A program made the position numbers and the translations under genes. The notes beneath the pieces were generated by a model. That model was not told the origin of the DNA. It did no database searches and saw only the letters and a program-made list of their open reading frames with translations. A stretch of DNA of 6,978 nucleotides from an uncultured Pseudomonas sp. (GTDB lineage Bacteria > Pseudomonadota > Gammaproteobacteria > Pseudomonadales > Pseudomonadaceae), in contig CAMPJN010000197.1 in NCBI GenBank assembly GCA_946886875.1, positions 1 through 6,978 of the forward strand, read 5' to 3'. Below are positions 5,690 through 6,978 of the stretch, in pieces. Positions within the stretch are counted from its first letter, which is position 1. Every line of letters begins with the position of its first letter.

Positions 5690-6978
5690 ATGGTCGACAA
5701 CCTGCTCAGCCGTTTGGGCGTCAACGCCCAGACCGCCACCACTGGCAACCATGTGATCAACAGCCCGATCGACGGCAGCCGCATCGGTGCCGTGACCCTG
5801 GAACCAGCCAGTGCGGTAGCCGCCAAAGTCGCCGCCGCACAGCAGGCTTTCGAAAGCTGGCGCAGCGTGCCGGCACCACGGCGCGGCGAACTGGTGCGTT
5901 TGTTCGGCGAAGTGTTGCGCGCACACAAGGCCGACCTGGCCGAGCTGGTGTCCTGGGAAGCCGGCAAGATCACCCAGGAAGGCCTGGGCGAAGTGCAGGA
6001 AATGATCGACATCTGCGACTTCGCCGTCGGCTTGTCGCGTCAGCTGTATGGCCTGACCATCGCCTCCGAGCGCCCCGGCCACCACATGCGTGAGTCCTGG
6101 CACCCGCTCGGCGTGGTCGGGGTGATCAGCGCCTTCAACTTCCCGGTCGCAGTCTGGGCCTGGAATGCCACCCTGGCCCTGGTTTGCGGCAACGCGGTGA
6201 TCTGGAAACCCTCGGAAAAAACCCCGCTAACTGCCCTCGCCTGTCAGGCGCTGTTCGAGAAAGCCCTGCACGCCTTCGGCGATGCCCCGGCCGCGCTTAG
6301 CCAACTAATTGTCGGCGACCGCGACGCAGGCGCAGCCCTGGTGGCCGATCCGCGTGTGGTTCTGGTCAGCGCCACCGGCAGCACCCGCATGGGCCGCGAG
6401 GTGGCGCCGCAGGTGGCGGCGCGCTTCGGGCGCTGCATCCTCGAACTGGGCGGCAACAATGCAATGATCCTGGCGCCGAGCGCCGATCTGGATATGGCCG
6501 TGCGCGCCATTCTGTTCAGCGCCGTGGGCACCGCCGGGCAACGCTGCACCAGCCTGCGTCGCCTGATCGCCCACGAATCGGTCAAGGACGAGATCGTCAG
6601 CCGCCTGAAAACCGCCTACGCGAAAATCCGCGTCGGTAACCCGCTGCAAGGCAATCTGGTCGGCCCGCTGATCGACCAACAGGCCTACCAGGCCATGCAG
6701 GATGCCTTGAGCCAAGCCCGTGAGGAAGGCGGTGAGGTATTTGGCGGCGAGCGCCAACTGAGCGACAGCTACCCGAACGCCTACTACGTCGCCCCGGCCC
6801 TGGTGGAGATGCCGGCGCAAAGCGCGGTGGTGCGCCACGAGACCTTCGCGCCCATCCTGTATGTGCTGAGCTACCGCGAGTTCGACGAGGCGCTGCGCCT
6901 GAACAACGAAGTGCCACAAGGCTTGTCCTCGTGCATCTTCACCCTCGATGTGCGCGAGGCGGAAGCCTTCCAGAGCGC
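5690..6978 (+). CDS. amaB: L-2-aminoadipate-6-semialdehyde / piperideine-6-carboxylate dehydrogenase (C-terminus outside window)
   Basis: This NAD(P)-dependent aldehyde dehydrogenase oxidises 2-aminoadipate semialdehyde, the open form of piperideine-6-carboxylate, to 2-aminoadipate. The ATG at 5690 has an AGGAGA site (5679-5684) 5 nt upstream. The frame stays open for 429 codons to the window edge; family members are about 500 residues, so roughly 70 are missing. Visible motifs are the oxyanion Asn150 in SAFNFPVAVWAWN, WKPSEKTPL, the Rossmann-fold loop SATGSTRMG, catalytic Glu252 in LELGGNNA, catalytic Cys286 in GTAGQRCTSLRRL (34 residues later, the usual interval) and HETFAPI (Glu384). The GQRCTSLRRL and ELGGNNA forms are typical of the ALDH7/antiquitin group, which contains P. 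putida AmaB and human ALDH7A1. It is transcribed away from lysR. The P6C-forming oxidase gene amaA may follow outside the window. Confidence 0.92.
   Translation, partial: MVDNLLSRLGVNAQTATTGNHVINSPIDGSRIGAVTLEPASAVAAKVAAAQQAFESWRSVPAPRRGELVRLFGEVLRAHKADLAELVSWEAGKITQEGLGEVQEMIDICDFAVGLSRQLYGLTIASERPGHHMRESWHPLGVVGVISAFNFPVAVWAWNATLALVCGNAVIWKPSEKTPLTALACQALFEKALHAFGDAPAALSQLIVGDRDAGAALVADPRVVLVSATGSTRMGREVAPQVAARFGRCILELGGNNAMILAPSADLDMAVRAILFSAVGTAGQRCTSLRRLIAHESVKDEIVSRLKTAYAKIRVGNPLQGNLVGPLIDQQAYQAMQDALSQAREEGGEVFGGERQLSDSYPNAYYVAPALVEMPAQSAVVRHETFAPILYVLSYREFDEALRLNNEVPQGLSSCIFTLDVREAEAFQS

Noticed and set aside
6305..6919. Minus-strand open frame opposite amaB
   Set aside because: The plus-strand frame carries the intact catalytic Cys and Glu of an aldehyde dehydrogenase; the antisense frame is a GC-bias shadow.

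Overview
The window reads as a high-GC gammaproteobacterial chromosome, most likely Pseudomonas. The coding regions strongly prefer G or C in third positions, and the proteins closely match the Pseudomonas lysine-degradation set as I remember it. The piece is a catabolic locus for the lower (2-aminoadipate) half of D-lysine/pipecolate degradation, with an amino-acid ABC transporter beside it. There is no sign of phage, insertion sequences, CRISPR or toxin-antitoxin genes, and no tRNA or rRNA was recognised.

Layout, left to right. (1) Positions 1-1244, minus strand: an ABC importer unit, with the ATPase first and then the 5' part of a periplasmic binding protein that runs off the left edge. 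(2) Positions 1245-1757: a gene-free gap holding the upstream region of the transporter, a degenerate palindromic repeat of about 177 bp, and a clear intrinsic terminator that closes the unit to its right. (3) Positions 1758-3146, minus: hglS, the DUF1338 2-oxoadipate dioxygenase/decarboxylase. (4) Positions 3292-4548, minus: a class III PLP aminotransferase, inferred to be the 2-aminoadipate aminotransferase. (5) Positions 4668-5558, minus: a GcvA-like LysR regulator. (6) Positions 5559-5689: a divergent control region with a perfect 8+2+8 palindrome. (7) Positions 5690 to the right edge, plus: amaB, the aldehyde dehydrogenase for 2-aminoadipate semialdehyde/piperideine-6-carboxylate, truncated by the window end.

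Together the three enzymes form a continuous route: piperideine-6-carboxylate -> 2-aminoadipate (AmaB) -> 2-oxoadipate (aminotransferase) -> 2-hydroxyglutarate (HglS), which then enters central metabolism as 2-oxoglutarate. The LysR protein is the obvious candidate regulator, and the transporter is a plausible importer of a basic amino acid or a pathway intermediate.

The enzymes belong to known families. The least described material is in the control regions. A 22-bp element with 16 of 22 identities and T-N11-A (LysR-box) geometry occurs upstream of both the transporter and hglS. In front of hglS it overlaps a good candidate -35 box. This suggests one regulator links uptake to breakdown, but it is an inference from sequence alone.
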